64,000 nucleotides of DNA. Source: Liolophura sinensis (taxonomy: Eukaryota; Mollusca; Polyplacophora; Chitonida; Chitonidae). This document shows, one piece after another, positions 44,781-58,115 of this stretch. The position numbers were made by a program, and so were the translations under genes. The notes beneath the pieces were generated by a model. That model was not told the DNA's origin and searched no databases. It saw nothing but the letters and a program-made list of their open reading frames with translations. The stretch is from the NCBI RefSeq assembly GCF_032854445.1, contig NC_088300.1, positions 42,258,984 to 42,322,983 of the forward strand, written 5' to 3'. Every line of letters begins with the position of its first letter. The stretch's first letter is position 1.

Positions 44781-47201
44781 TTGTTGAAACTCGGGCACCC
44801 CAAAGATTGTATAAATATGTATTAGGTTTCCAGTAAAACGACTGTTTGTTTATTTGCTCGGATGTTAATGGTTAGGGGTGTTAAGCGGTGAATTTATCGC
44901 ACCACCCAAGTGTTCGGTACACTCAAGGGGTTTAGGCGGTATTAACATAGTGATATCAAGAGAACCAGTTTTAACACCAGCTGTAATGGTTGGATTTAGA
45001 GATTCACTTATAGAATAATGCAGAAAAGAATTAATACAGCAATACATGGTCTGATAACCAAAAGTATCATTTCTAAACTGTTCAATTAGCACACATATAA
45101 ATTTGTGGTATACGTGATAATATTTTGTATTGTACATATTTGTATTATAGATCAACATTGTGATTACATATAGAGGTATTATTTTATGTAATCGTATCAA
45201 TGGCAAACCCTAGCTGTTAAATCCTTTGACAGGATAACCCCAGTGACTTTCGGTGTACTTTAACAAGCGCCGATAACTGCTGTTGATTTTATTGCTAATG
45301 TCGAAGGCTATAATATTATTTCTTACCCAATCATAATCCAGTGATGGATACCTGAAAGTGTTTAATAAAGATTTAGAACAGCAGTGGTGCGATTAGATTA
45401 AGCAATTTAAGTAATATTTAGCAAAATGTGATTATAATTATAGACGATCCCTTAAACGTTTGTACATACACTGAAGTTTTTGTACATATATTTTAGCCTG
45501 CATGAAGATTCACTGTTTTTTATATAGGCAACAGCATTGACTATTTTCTCGGCCTAGTCTAACGTAAGTCTGCGTGCTAAGTAAAAGCTGCGTAATGTAT
45601 TTCACAGTGTATGTCACACGTTTTCACAGCTCTGTCCAAATTTGTAGGAATACTTCTCACAATTATTAAACTGTTTCTGATACAATATATGGTGTCAATC
45701 GTTGATTGTAAAGGGAAAAAGAATTGACGCTGATTGGCTGCTTTGTGAGATAGGCTAAGCTGCATTTCGGGTAATGTAGATATATTCCAAGTGTGACCAA
45801 AATTAAATTCCTGTCTCCACCATCAGCGAATCAGCGTCTATTCTGAATCCGTCTCTTTGTTTTTTTACTGTGTGGTGTATATACTGAAATACACTATAAT
45901 GGTGTTCCCATTTTAATGCCAGGAATATATCACACAGCATTCTCATAAAAGGGTGTCTTAATTTTGTTTAATTCCATGGTTCTTTAGCCGGTGAATCCGC
46001 GTCGAACATGTTAGAAGAGGCTGAATCCACTAATGGTAACCAATTTTTAACAACCGAATCTTTCAATAAAGTTGAATCCAGGATATAAACGACAATACTA
46101 TTGTCTCAAATATCTTCTGAATGAAACCAAGTAATGTGAGGATTAATGAGCTTGCAGAACAATTCAGTGACTAAATGACATCATCCACGCCATGCCCGCA
46201 GGGGCAGCGAAAGTTAAATTTTGCGTCTTCGGTAAATTCTTCATTTTAACTATATCACAGTGATCAGGCTCTTCCTAGCACAAGAAGACATCCACATGTC
46301 GAAATACTGAATACCATTTCGAAGGCTTTGCTTTCACTTTGAGATACCGGTCTGTTTTTTTCAATGCTTTCTATCTTTGTGGGACGTGGACGCTCCTCAC
46401 GCTGGTATTTCTGCGCGTGTTTTCTGTCAGACTCAACCAGCCATATGTCCTGTCACATGCATGAAGACATACAAAAACGGATGTTTTGAAATGGTGTAAC
46501 CCAGCTGAGAATTTTGCGATGTTGTGAGAACCTTAAGAACAGGAGCTTTGTAAACAAAAACGAGGATTTGCCATCCCACTTAGATTGGATCTTCCAAAAC
46601 AGCAGTTGTTGTTGCAGCTGTGTATCAAAAGTACAATTCATCCATCTGAAAGTATATTTTTGCAGTGTGTATATTTGTAATACCTTAGTTCCATGTTGCA
46701 GCTAACTAAAACGCACTCTGCAGCACCAGTGATCCAGTTAAATTCAATTTCCGCCTAGTTATATTTTCCAGACATGCAATTTATTTTGATGCCCTCACTT
46801 CACTTTTCGTATACAGCAGAATATCAACTTTCATGCAAACTACAAAACTTCGTTAACACACTTTGCGCAACATGCATGGTTTAAAGGCGCTATAACCTAG
46901 ACAACATCTTTTCGAGAGAAAAAAAATCCTCTGCAGTAGCGGACATGAACTTTGAAAATGGCACACGAAAGACAAAATCCTCCCGATATTGCTCGGTATA
47001 CTGTGTCTCGGTGTGCTGACATGTCTGATGCCACAATGGTGTTTTAGTGTGGCAGCATTCATTGTGATGACATGGATACTGTGCTGATACAAGACGACAC
47101 AGTTGTGATGTGTTCCATGTAATAGTTAAAACTGGACTCTTGAATCCACAGACAAACGTGGAAAGCTTGACATACACGAGAGCTTAAGAAGCAACTCCAT
47201 T
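44781..47201. other. intergenic, no gene seen
   Basis: AT-rich with only short spurious open frames. Nothing recognisable. Confidence 0.6.
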
Positions 47202-47300
47202 CAGCTGGTCGACAGAGTTGGTCGCATTGTGCTTCAGCTGGTCGGCAGAGTTGGTCGCATTGTGCTTCAACTGGTCGGCAGAGTTGGTCGCATTCTGCAT
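47202..47300. repeat. 33-bp tandem triplicate
   Basis: Three near-identical copies starting cagctggtcggcagagttgg. The 33-bp unit is 11 codons, so the minus strand stays open through it (CDQLCRPAEAQ repeated). Confidence 0.93.
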
Positions 47301-47458
47301 GGAACTGACCACGCATCACCTGAAACTACTATGGTAGTGTTCACAGGCCCATATATTGTTCACTGTACAACAAGTGTAAGAAAAAACATGAAACATTTTC
47401 GGAATCAGCATAAAATGGCTTTTCAAATCATGGTCATATTTTATTTAACCGTAAGTGA

Positions 47459-47584
47459 GAAGGTCTGCCAACAACCTGCGGATGGTCGTGGGTTTCCCTC
47501 GGGCTCTGTCTGGTTACCTCTCACCATAATGCTGGCCGCCGTCGTATAAGTGAAATATTCTTGACTAAATCAATCAAATATTTT
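47459..47584 (+). mobile_element. SINE 3' fragment
   Basis: Contains aaggtctgccaacaacctgc, ggatggtcgtgggtttccc and ggccgccgtcgtataagtga, as in the SINEs at 18.6 and 36.6 kb. The usual tacggcgtaaaac block is deleted just before the tail. Confidence 0.85.
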
Positions 47585-47723
47585 ATTTAAAGGTGGTGTC
47601 CACATCGTGTGTCTCCGTTACTTGAATATTAATAGATTGCTTACCTGTACGCTGAACACAAACGAGTTCCACTTGGTCTATACATACGTAAGTGCCTTTT
47701 TATATTATTAGCTATACATTACT

Positions 47724-47844
47724 TTATTTACTTATTTGATTGGTGTTTTACGCCGTATTGGACTTTACGCCGTACGACGGCGGCCAGCATTATTGTGGGG
47801 GGATGTCGGCCAGAGCACGAGGGAATCCTACGTATATCCGCAGG
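47724..47844 (-). mobile_element. SINE 3' fragment, reverse orientation
   Basis: Reverse copy starting from its tail (ttgattggtgttttacgccg), then cggcggccagcattattgtg and agggaatcctacg. It faces the + strand fragment 140 bp to its left. Confidence 0.83.
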
Positions 47845-49300
47845 GTGAATTTACTTTATATAAGCCTGGAATTATTCACATTTTCGTAATATAGTCCAAA
47901 GCAAGTAAATAACTGACCCCATGCAGAGTTACGAAGTTCACGTGTCATGTTGAAGACGGCAAATAATGCTAACATCATTCATTTGTATAGGATCTTTGTA
48001 TAGATAAACCTTGTATGATAACCTAGCCTCACCTTTTCATTCAAGTCGTGGTTCAACATAAACCATGGCTTTGATCCAATACAGACAGCCATGTACCATG
48101 CAATTAAGCGCCTAAAAATAGCCATGCACCTAATATTATTAATATACAATATGTCAGCATCAAAAGAATAGAGCAACATTTTCCTATCATGCATGTTAAT
48201 TAAGATGAAAAGGAGTTATCACGTTTCTGTGAGAACATTTCATTCTTGTAGAAACCTGTTTATCTGTCGGCTATATATACGGGGTGGCGAGTCAGCTGCC
48301 GAAGGTGATAATTGCGAATAACTGAGGCGGTGATGTAAGATGGTGTTCCTGATAAACATTTACGTCCCGTGAAGCTAACCTCACACAGAGGCGCTTCCAT
48401 GCCATCTCTGTCGGCTATATATAAATCTAGGCAAAGCCATACAGCTGTATCAAACCTATATACGCAATGGAAATAATTTTAATCTTTTGGCTTCGAAGAT
48501 AACGAAGTCAGTCATGTTCACTATAAATCAGTGCTCATGTAACATGTCTAGATCGTGCAGATAAGTTTTTAAATTAGCTAACGTCTTTTTTTGCTCATTC
48601 ATGCTTTTCACAACAAACCGCTTTGTCGTGGTTAATGGAATTGTTTCCATTTGTCAAAATATAAAACAAGCGCTTGAAAAGGTCATATACGGGGTGAATG
48701 CTTCTCACAAACTATACTTGAAAACATGTCCCCAATGCATGAATGGCCAATTATACTGAAGGAAGATCTGTTTGTTCCACTCAAGCAGCTTGAAGTAGAG
48801 GCAGGCATCTTGAGTCTTAACAGCATTTCCTATGAATCACACCCTTGTAACCAACACATATCAAAATTTCTATATACATTACAGGAAAGTCTACAATTCC
48901 TGCATAACTTCAATTATAAGCCAAACTGCAATGCCATTCCCCAGCAATTTCTTATGTATCAGCAACTTCAGCCGTATCTTAATTACAGTAAAACAAATCT
49001 CGGCCCATAAACATGTATATACATATCATAAATCCAGTTACCAGCGCCGAAAAATTAAAACACAGATGGGTGACTAATAGTACATCAGCATTTCGGTTCC
49101 ATTCCCTGGGTATATACCGTTTCAGTCGGATGAATGCCTTAGTGTGAAACTTACTTAACTATTGTTAATATCGTCTTTTACCTTTCCAACTTGTACATCC
49201 CTGGAAACATGAACATAAGTAACCACTGTCTGCACATCTGCCTCATAAATATGACCAGTGCCATGTTTCCACATATGATGAACAACATTCAACATGTGCC
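47845..49300. other. intergenic, no gene seen
   Basis: No exon or element recognised. Confidence 0.6.
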
Positions 49301-50955
49301 ACAGTCAAAAGGTTTAGTTATTGTCTGCAAACTACATATGCCAATATTTACACGTCTTACTGTTGTCTGCAAAGTATACCTGCCAGTAATTCGATGTCCT
49401 ACTATACCCTGCATGTCTTATGGTTGTCAGCAAATTATACATCCTAATAAATGTTTCTGTCTCACTGTCGAACAACACACCCCATCAATTCCATGTCTTA
49501 CTGATGTCTGCGAACTACACACCCCAACAATTCCATGTCTTGTTGTCGTCTGGGAACTACACACCCCAACAATTCAATGTCTTACTGTTGTCTCTGAACT
49601 ACACATCCCAACAGCTCCATGTCTTGCTGTTGTCTGCGAACTACACCCCGCAACAATTCCATGTCTTACTGTTGTCTCTGAACTACACATCCCAACAGCT
49701 CCATGTCTTACTGTTGTCTGCGAACTACACACCTTAACAATTCCATGTCTTACTGTTGTCTCTGAACTACACACGTCAACACCCCATGTCTTACTGCCGT
49801 GTGCGAACTACACACCCCAACAATTCCATTTCATACAGTTGTCTGCAAACTACACACGTCAACAGCTTCATGTCTTAGGGTTGCCTACGACCTACACACC
49901 CCAACAATTCCATGTCTTAATGTTGTCTCTGAACTACACATCCCAACAGCTCCATGTCTTGCTGTTGTCTGGGAACTACACATCCCAACAGCTCCATGTC
50001 TTACTGTTGTCTCTGAACTACACATCTCAACAGTTCCAGGTCTTATTTTTGTTCACGAAGTACACAGGCCATCAATTCCAGGTCTTGCTCTTGTCTGCGA
50101 ATTACACACCCCAACAGTTTCAGGTCTTACTGTTGTCTGTGAACTACACACCCCAACAGTTCCAGATCTTATTGTTGTTCATGAAGTACACAGGCCGTCA
50201 ATTCCATACCTTGCCCTTGTTTGCGAACAGTCACCTACACACGCCAAGAATTCCAGGTCTGGGAACTAAACACGTCGATAACTTAGTGTCTTACTGTTGT
50301 CTGTGTACTAATGTTGACAATGTATGTGGCTATCTCTACACCTATCAGTCATAACTATATATTTCAATGTTTCATGTCTTACTGTTGTCTGCGAACTACA
50401 CACTATTTCTGTGTCTGACATTCATCTCCAAACTACACATGCTAATGTTTTCATGTCTAAATACCGTCTACAAACTATAGACCCCCATCTTACTGTCTTA
50501 GTGTCATTTGTAAACTATACATGCTCGTCTTGTCCTGTGTGTATGTCCTACGCAAACTACACATGCTAATATTTTCACGTCTAAATACCGTCTACAAACT
50601 ATAGACCCCCATCTTACTGTCTTAGTGTCATTTGTAAACTATACATGCTAATGTTTTCACGTCTAAATACCGTCTACAAACTATAGACCCCCATCTTACT
50701 GTCTTAGTGTCATTTGTAAACTATACATGCTCGTCTTGTCCTGTGTGTATGTCCTACGCAAACTACACATGCTAATGTTTTCATGTCTAAATACCGTCTA
50801 CAAACTATAGACCCCCATCTTACTGTCTTAGTGTCATTTGTAAACTATACATGCTCGTCTTGTCCTGTGTGTATGTCCTACGCAAACTACACATGCATGC
50901 TAATATTTCTATGTCTTACAGTCGTCTGCGAACTACATGACTGTGTTCCAATGTC
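49300..50955. repeat. 42-bp minisatellite with a higher-order right half
   Basis: Tandem copies of a 42-bp unit such as tgtcttactgttgtctgcga plus actacacaccccaacaattcca. Because 42 is a multiple of three, two + frames and one - frame stay open over long stretches (up to 387 codons at 49191-50354), giving a 14-residue repeat like HVLLLSANYTPQQF. In the right part (50440-50900) the units group into a longer period: tgctaat recurs at 50440, 50564, 50646 and 50770 (steps of 124, 82 and 124). No coding function is claimed. Confidence 0.93.
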
Positions 50956-53900
50956 TCACTGTCGTTTGTATTACGTACATGGTTTAGTCTAATACATACT
51001 ATGGATAGAAAAAACAATCTTAATAATAAATATTATGGATATTTTAATATAAAAACAATCACCGATCATGTGATCAATCTATATTGCCTATAGATCGCTG
51101 CCAATTGTGCCATCGAGGTGTGAACACACACTGCGCATGAGTATCGCCTAATTTACAGGCAAAAAAGACAGTGACGGACAGCCATTTGGGTGGTCACTTT
51201 GGCTGCTGTTTTGACGCGGTCTATTTTAAGCTCCCCACTCCATCAAATTACGATCTGCCAGAACAGAATCAACATTAACCTTGTCAAAATATCAAAGGTA
51301 TGAAACTGTGTAATGGCACGGAATAAAAGAGTGCGCCATTAGCTAAGGTAGGTGTCACCCGGTTAATAGAGCTAGCATCTAACTGGCGTGTCTTGCTCCC
51401 ATTGTGTGCATGTCGTGTCACGCGGCACCGTGGGTTTGGAAGCCAGCACGGACTTACGTCCACGATAGTGTACCAGCCCACGGAACACCGACTATTATCA
51501 CAGCGTGTCAGACATGAGGTAACTGCCACTAAGGACCATTCTGAATCACATGCCACCAGCAGGGCTGCCATCCCTCAGTCATATTATGCCCAGAAATATC
51601 AACTATGTTTAAATCGATCATAAGTTGGTGGATTGTCTGTCCACCCTGTGTCACACAGACGCCGTCCCGGTACGGGTAGGTGACAGGGGCTCGGGCGCGC
51701 ACTATGACTGGGTATACGGGTTGATCGTCGCGGCGCCCGGGCCTACATACCGAAGTCAGGGAAACCATGTAACGTGTCAACATTCTGGCAGCTCCTGTCG
51801 TCGGTTGTACAAGTGTGGGGACAATTGGCAGATCTGGCCTGCGGTGACCCTCGACAACTAGACCCTTGGAAGCGTGCAGCTACAAGTCACGGCCACGCAT
51901 TGCAGCCACAACTGACACTTCGTTTTACCCCTGTAACTGTTAGGCTCACAAAAGTCTTCACCAACCTTTCCGCTATTGATGACTTCAATTACAAAGAATC
52001 TGACAACCAGATCCCAAGACATAGCCTTTACGTCAGCGGTTATGAATTAAATCGTGTTGGCAACCTTTAAGCGGAATCGGCTGACGTTTGAGAAGTGACA
52101 TTTGCAGTGTAGGTCATTTTCTCATTTCGATCACCGTTACACAGAACTGCGTGAGCACCCGTTGCATACGTAAGTTACACACAGGTCAGCATATACGAAA
52201 TGTGTCACAGGGGTAACTTCAAGCTAATTTTAATGGAAGCCATTTTATAAACTAATAACAAGTAGGCCAAATATCCTAATTCCTAATGTCGTCGAATACC
52301 ACCTTAACAAAAACTTCTGGTTAGAGCCTGTGGGCCCAGGGGTACATCAGTAAGCCCTGTCCATCAAAATTACCATTTCGAAAGTAAAATTCAGAAATTC
52401 CTACAGTTTACATATCAGAAGGCACAAAATACAAAATGATAGAAATGTACAGACGGTGTATTTCCATTTTTAGAAAAGAAATGACCGGCTTGCACTCCCT
52501 TGCACCCTCAAATCCTGACGTGATAACACACCCAGACAATACCTCACTGTTCTCGGGGTATCCCATTTAGTGAGAGGATAAGGTTTCAATAAAGACTGAC
52601 AATTGTTAACACCAGTGTACAGAAAAGGTGTTTAAGCTGTTGTCACACCTGTTTGAGGAATGGAGCCTTTGTATTCCTCCAAACTTTCGCGTGACTGACC
52701 GAGAACTTCTCCAAATTTGCCAAGTGTATAGAACCTTGTTTGACCTATCCAGATTATATTTCCAGTATCCTGTGTCCCCCCAGACATACTTTCAAGACGG
52801 TTGTCACGGCCACACCAAGTTCACTTTATAGTTCTGTGACTGACTGGGTTATAGGGCCATAAATATTACATGGCATTCACCTGTAAATTAAGCATTCCAT
52901 GCATGCACCTAAACCTATATACGTTGTACGACCAGAAGTAAATTTGCAACTGTATGATTATAGTGTGTAATAGACTAGCTGGGTATGCAATGACTGGCAA
53001 GCTTAACCTCTGATACAGAATCCACAAGGTTAAGAAGAGAACACAGAATGTTTGCGTTTCAATTAACCCACCACAAAGCCGATTTCCGCGCGAGATGAGG
53101 AATTGCAAAACATCAACTGTCCACAGAAGCCTGGCAAATAATAAGCACAATGAAACAGAAACTTGGTAGAACATAATTAGTGTGCAAAAACTTTTAGAAT
53201 ATTTCTGTGGCAGTTAACTAATGTTGACCATGTATATTGAAGAGACCCTGGTCGCCTTGTACGTACGTGTTAAAGGGGCTTATAAAGAATCCACCCACTA
53301 TATGGTGGTGATGGGATGTATAAAGACTGCTATTCTCTGTGCTTCAGGGCCTGTCAGCCTGTCACAGTACCACTACAAAAGCTGATCAGAATGTTTTAAC
53401 AGGTTTGTTTACCTAGCTGATGTTGACATGTGATATCTGTTAGCTCGCATTGTTGGTATACCGCGTCTTAGAGTTAACCCGTTAATGCAATCTCCTTAGA
53501 CAAGAAAAAAAAGTATATTGGCTGTGTAAGGTATATGAGAGCGGCATGTATAAGCCGTCTGGCCCGTCACTGTGTCTAATGCCATGTCTGTTTGTTGTCC
53601 AATTGAAGGGAGTGGAGTTTTAAAAGGTAAATGAAGTGTCAACTATTTGACAAGCCCGTCAGATTTCCGAAAACAGTGTGGTCCAGGCAATAGATGCCAC
53701 ATGCTGAGCTGTCGACCGCGCAACCCCACACCGTAAGGTACTCCCATGCATATAAAGGGGCTGTCTAACAATACACGCTGAGGTCCAAACCAATAAAACC
53801 ACTCTTACTTCCTACACAAAAGCCGTTAACTATGACACATCTCTCCTTCTCAATATCTATGCTTCCCCAGCTTCCATAGAACGGCTGGAGTTATTACACA

Positions 53901-56900
53901 TCTGCGATATAAAGAAAATTAAATACCCAGTCTGGAAAACTGGAAAAAGTAGAACGTTTATAAATGTGTCCTATGCACACGTTTGGCTTTTCACGAAATC
54001 TTTGTTATTCTGTTCAACTTTAATAATCACACACACGTGTCAAAAAGCACCTACACCACCATAATAATATACCTGTAACAGGACGTGCATATAAACATGA
54101 CTTCTTACTATAAGCAAAGCCTGCACGAGACTTCATATCCAATATAAAACATGAAATCATAAAGTTCACCATTAAAATCTCGTGTAGAGAGTCCTTCAAA
54201 TAAATAGCCATTAAAATCTACCTAAATAAATACTGTTCGCTTATTACATTATTTTTTTTTCTTTCGCAAAAGGTCGCAAATCCATTTTAAAATGGGCAGA
54301 CAATTTACTATAGCACAGTCACACACCTATCACCATTTACATATTCACTAGTTTAAGTTTCGGAATGCTTCACAGTCATTCACTAGAAACTGTCCGATGG
54401 AAGTTCATTTAGTGAAATGGCACTTATCTGTGTTTCGAAAATGGAAGTCAACGGCAAATTTTCATGAAAGATGTTAAGACTTAAGTCAACAATTCAACCA
54501 CACATACTATTAAAAATACTTCCTCTTAGAAGTTTAAAATTTTTACACTGATTCTTTACCACAGAACAATGTACCAACCACATTTTAAATTCTTTTTATG
54601 TTTTGAGTTCCGCTTTTTATAAACTTGCAGTTTCTAACTTTAGTCTTAAGTTGCTTAATACATACGAGCCGATGCCTTCGATGGAGAATGATCGATTAAG
54701 CTTGCGCTTAAATTTACTCATGAAACATTGCCCAATGCGGTCATGCCGAGTTCGACTCAGGAACCGCTGCACTCGTATGCACGCGTACGTTAATACAGCC
54801 TAAGATGAAGTTTGCGTGTACATGTACACTGTTAATATAGAACACGCTTACATTCACTGACGACTAGATGCATCCTGTCTTACCGCGCAATTTTGGAGCT
54901 CACAAAAGGGAAATAACAGCCGGAGTGTTCCCCCTTGATTATAAGAAAAGTGAGGTCCGATTTTAATGCTCCTCGTAAAAGAAAAATTTAAAATTCTGAA
55001 ATGTGAGTGCACATTTTTAAGTTCCAATGATACACGTACAATTAAAGGAAAAAGCAAGAAAAGAACAAACAAACAAAAAGAACAAACTGGCAAGATGGCA
55101 CTGATTGTTTATTGCACTATAAATAAAACTATAACACAGGAAGCATTGGTGTTTCCGTCACAGTAAAAACAACAAACAAGTTCGTGGCGTGTGTGACTCA
55201 CTTCATACACAGTTTATGAAGCTGTCTTTTCTTCTTCTACAATATTCACCATCTACAAGCGTTTCGGTATGTAGCCAATTCAGGTGACGCCAGCTTTGGC
55301 TAACCAATCACGAAATCTCAAAGGTGAGAAAACTCGATCGGTCAAGCCAGGTTGTCGATGACAGTCGGTGGTTCCATGATGTCTGGGACAGACTAAATAC
55401 TGATAGATGTGCCACTTTACACTTTACACTTTATAGCGGAAGATTACACCATAATGATACAGTTTTATATGTAGAGATTGCTTTGTGCAAGGAGGACGAA
55501 TAAAACGTGGCCTCAGGAAGCATACCCCATTTGGCCTCAACTTCAAGGGGTAAACTAATGCTAAACATGGAAGAGGTGACAAATAAAGACAGGAATCAGA
55601 GATTTGGACAAAACAAGTCGTGTTCACACTGTGAACTGACATGAGAACATGTTACAAATGACTTGACGTTACAACCCATGCACAAGATGCCAGGCGTATT
55701 AACAAGTTGCATGCCTGTGCAAATGATTCTTTCCATGAAATCATAAACTATCGGAATCTTCCTTTTTATCATTTTTACTGATTGCTGATATTAGTGATCA
55801 TTATTTATCGTCAATTGATTGCACTATTTAGGCCAACATGGAATCACTGACTTACACAAATAACTAAACACTTACAGTCTCCAAGAAGTACTCAATACCA
55901 CCTTGTACCTATTCCTTTATGACAAATTTTACAAATATACACACAAGAATGCATGTTTTGGAACAGAACCCACAAGTCTGACAGCTAGGTCATATATTTT
56001 TAGACTACTAGCTTCCACAGTTAAGTGACATGAATAGTATGTTTGCCAGTCTTTTCTATGAAAATATCTCCTACATTCCAATGCACATGATACCACCCTC
56101 TATACCTGAAGACAATGCAAAACATATTTGTAGCACCCAAAATACTTGTATATGAATTTCAGTGGTAGTGTTTACAAATTACTACTTAGTGAATACTAAC
56201 TATTACACACAGATGGACTGATTTCACACCTTTTCACTTGGAAGCATTTGGCAATACATATGGTCACTATAAATCAACCTAATTCCTCAACCTTTCTGCA
56301 TATACATATTTATTCTTAAGTCCAAATAAATGAGTTGTACCCATTTCATTTTGGAAGGAAAACTGTTTAGGTTTAGATTCATCCACACTGAATTATGAAT
56401 CTAAAGAGAATATCATCCACAAAAATACAGTGTGGCAAAAATACTTTATAAGCATTGAGGAATTAGAGCACAGCTTCACAAACTGGACACAGAGTGGTTC
56501 CATACTCACATTGGCACTACAGAAATACACCTTTCCAATTAATTAAACCAACTTTTAGTTTTCTCAGAGAAATTCAGTGTATAATGACACCCAAAACTTC
56601 AGGTCTACATCATCACCAGTACTATCCTGTTGCTTCAACTATAAAATTTTCCTCAACACAGTGTTGGATCCAGTCCTTTTTAAAGTTCCTCATTTAATTT
56701 TTGTAAAAAATATTGTAGTGATGTAAAAAGGATGAAAATAGCCGGGTGTTTGGAGGCCTGAGATTTTGTGTATGCTTGGAAATGCATTCTCAGTCATTTT
56801 AAGCTATTTCTGTGCATATTATATCACTGACATCTAGCAGGGAATTACTCCTACTATGAATTTAATAATATAGACATTTCCTAGACAAAAAAAAGAAATT

Positions 56901-57179
56901 TTTTTTCAAATTTTTGCTAAACATGGCCATTCCTCCAACATCTATCATAAGCATTATGACTAACAACTGAAACAGATCACCACACTCCCCAAGGAATGCA
57001 ACTAAACTGATGTCCTACATCATCACCAGGTTTCACTGCAGACTGAACATTATAATTGTACATGTAACTGCCAAATTTGTTGGCTCAATACTATTAATTG
57101 ACAGATGGTACAATGGAAAAGTTCTATTCACAAGATGACATACTGGACCATACAAAGCATCCCTTTAGATGAGTGGCCC
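50956..57179. other. intergenic, no gene seen
   Basis: AT-rich overall. A more GC-rich block at about 51330-51900 carries overlapping open frames on both strands, but I recognise no family in it. Confidence 0.55.
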
Positions 57180-58115
57180 CAGTCTTTCATTGTACATCAA
57201 CACACCACCAGCAGTGTACATGACACTGGATGGTTCATCAACAGCGTACATGTCACTGGATGGTTCACCATAGTTTACAGTCACCAGATGATTCACCAGC
57301 ATTGAACATATAACCGCATGGTTCACCAACAGCGTACAGCCACCAGATGGTTCCACAGCAGTGTACAGCCACTCACCAGATGGTTCACCAAAAGTGTAGA
57401 TGTCACCAGATGGTTCACCAGCAGTATACATGTCACTAAATGGTTCACCAGCAGTGCACATATCACCAGATTGTTCACCAGTAGTGTATGTCTCTAGATG
57501 GTTCAACAGAAGTTTACAGTTATCACAAGTAGACAGTTACCAGATGGTTCATGAGCACTCTACAGTTACCTGACAGTTCATCAGCACATGCCACAGGATG
57601 CTTCACCAACAGTTTACAGTCACCATATGGTTTAGTAGCAATGTACAGTTACCAGATGGTTCACCAGCACTATACAATTATCAGATGGTTTACAGTGTAC
57701 AGATACCAGATGGTTCATCCACCGTGCACATGTCACCAGATGGTTCACTAAATGTGTCCATGTCACCAGATGATTCACCAACAGTTTACAGTCACTAGAT
57801 GGTTCACCAGCACTGTGCAGTTACCAGATGGTTCACCAGCACTGTGCATGCCACTGAATTGTTCACCAGCACTGTACAGTTACCAGATGGTTAACCAGCA
57901 CTGTAGAGTTACCAGATGGCTCACCAGCACTGTACAGTTACCAGATGGTTCACCAGCACTGTACATGCCACAAGTTGGTTCACCAGAACTGTACAGTTAC
58001 CAGATGGTTCGCCAGAACTGTACATGCCACTGAATGGTTCACAAGCACTGTACAGTTACCAGATGGTTCACCAGTACTGTACAGTTACCAGATGGTTCAC
58101 CAGCAGCATACACAT
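57180..58115. repeat. 29-30 bp minisatellite
   Basis: About 30 copies of a unit whose core is ccagatggttcaccagca followed by ctgtacagtta or a variant. Left copies are more diverged, while those around 57800-58100 are nearly identical, so the array looks younger on the right. Confidence 0.93.

Noticed and set aside
49191-50354. 387-codon open frame as a protein gene
   Set aside because: It is a by-product of a 42-bp satellite whose unit is divisible by three; several frames are open at once, which real genes do not show.
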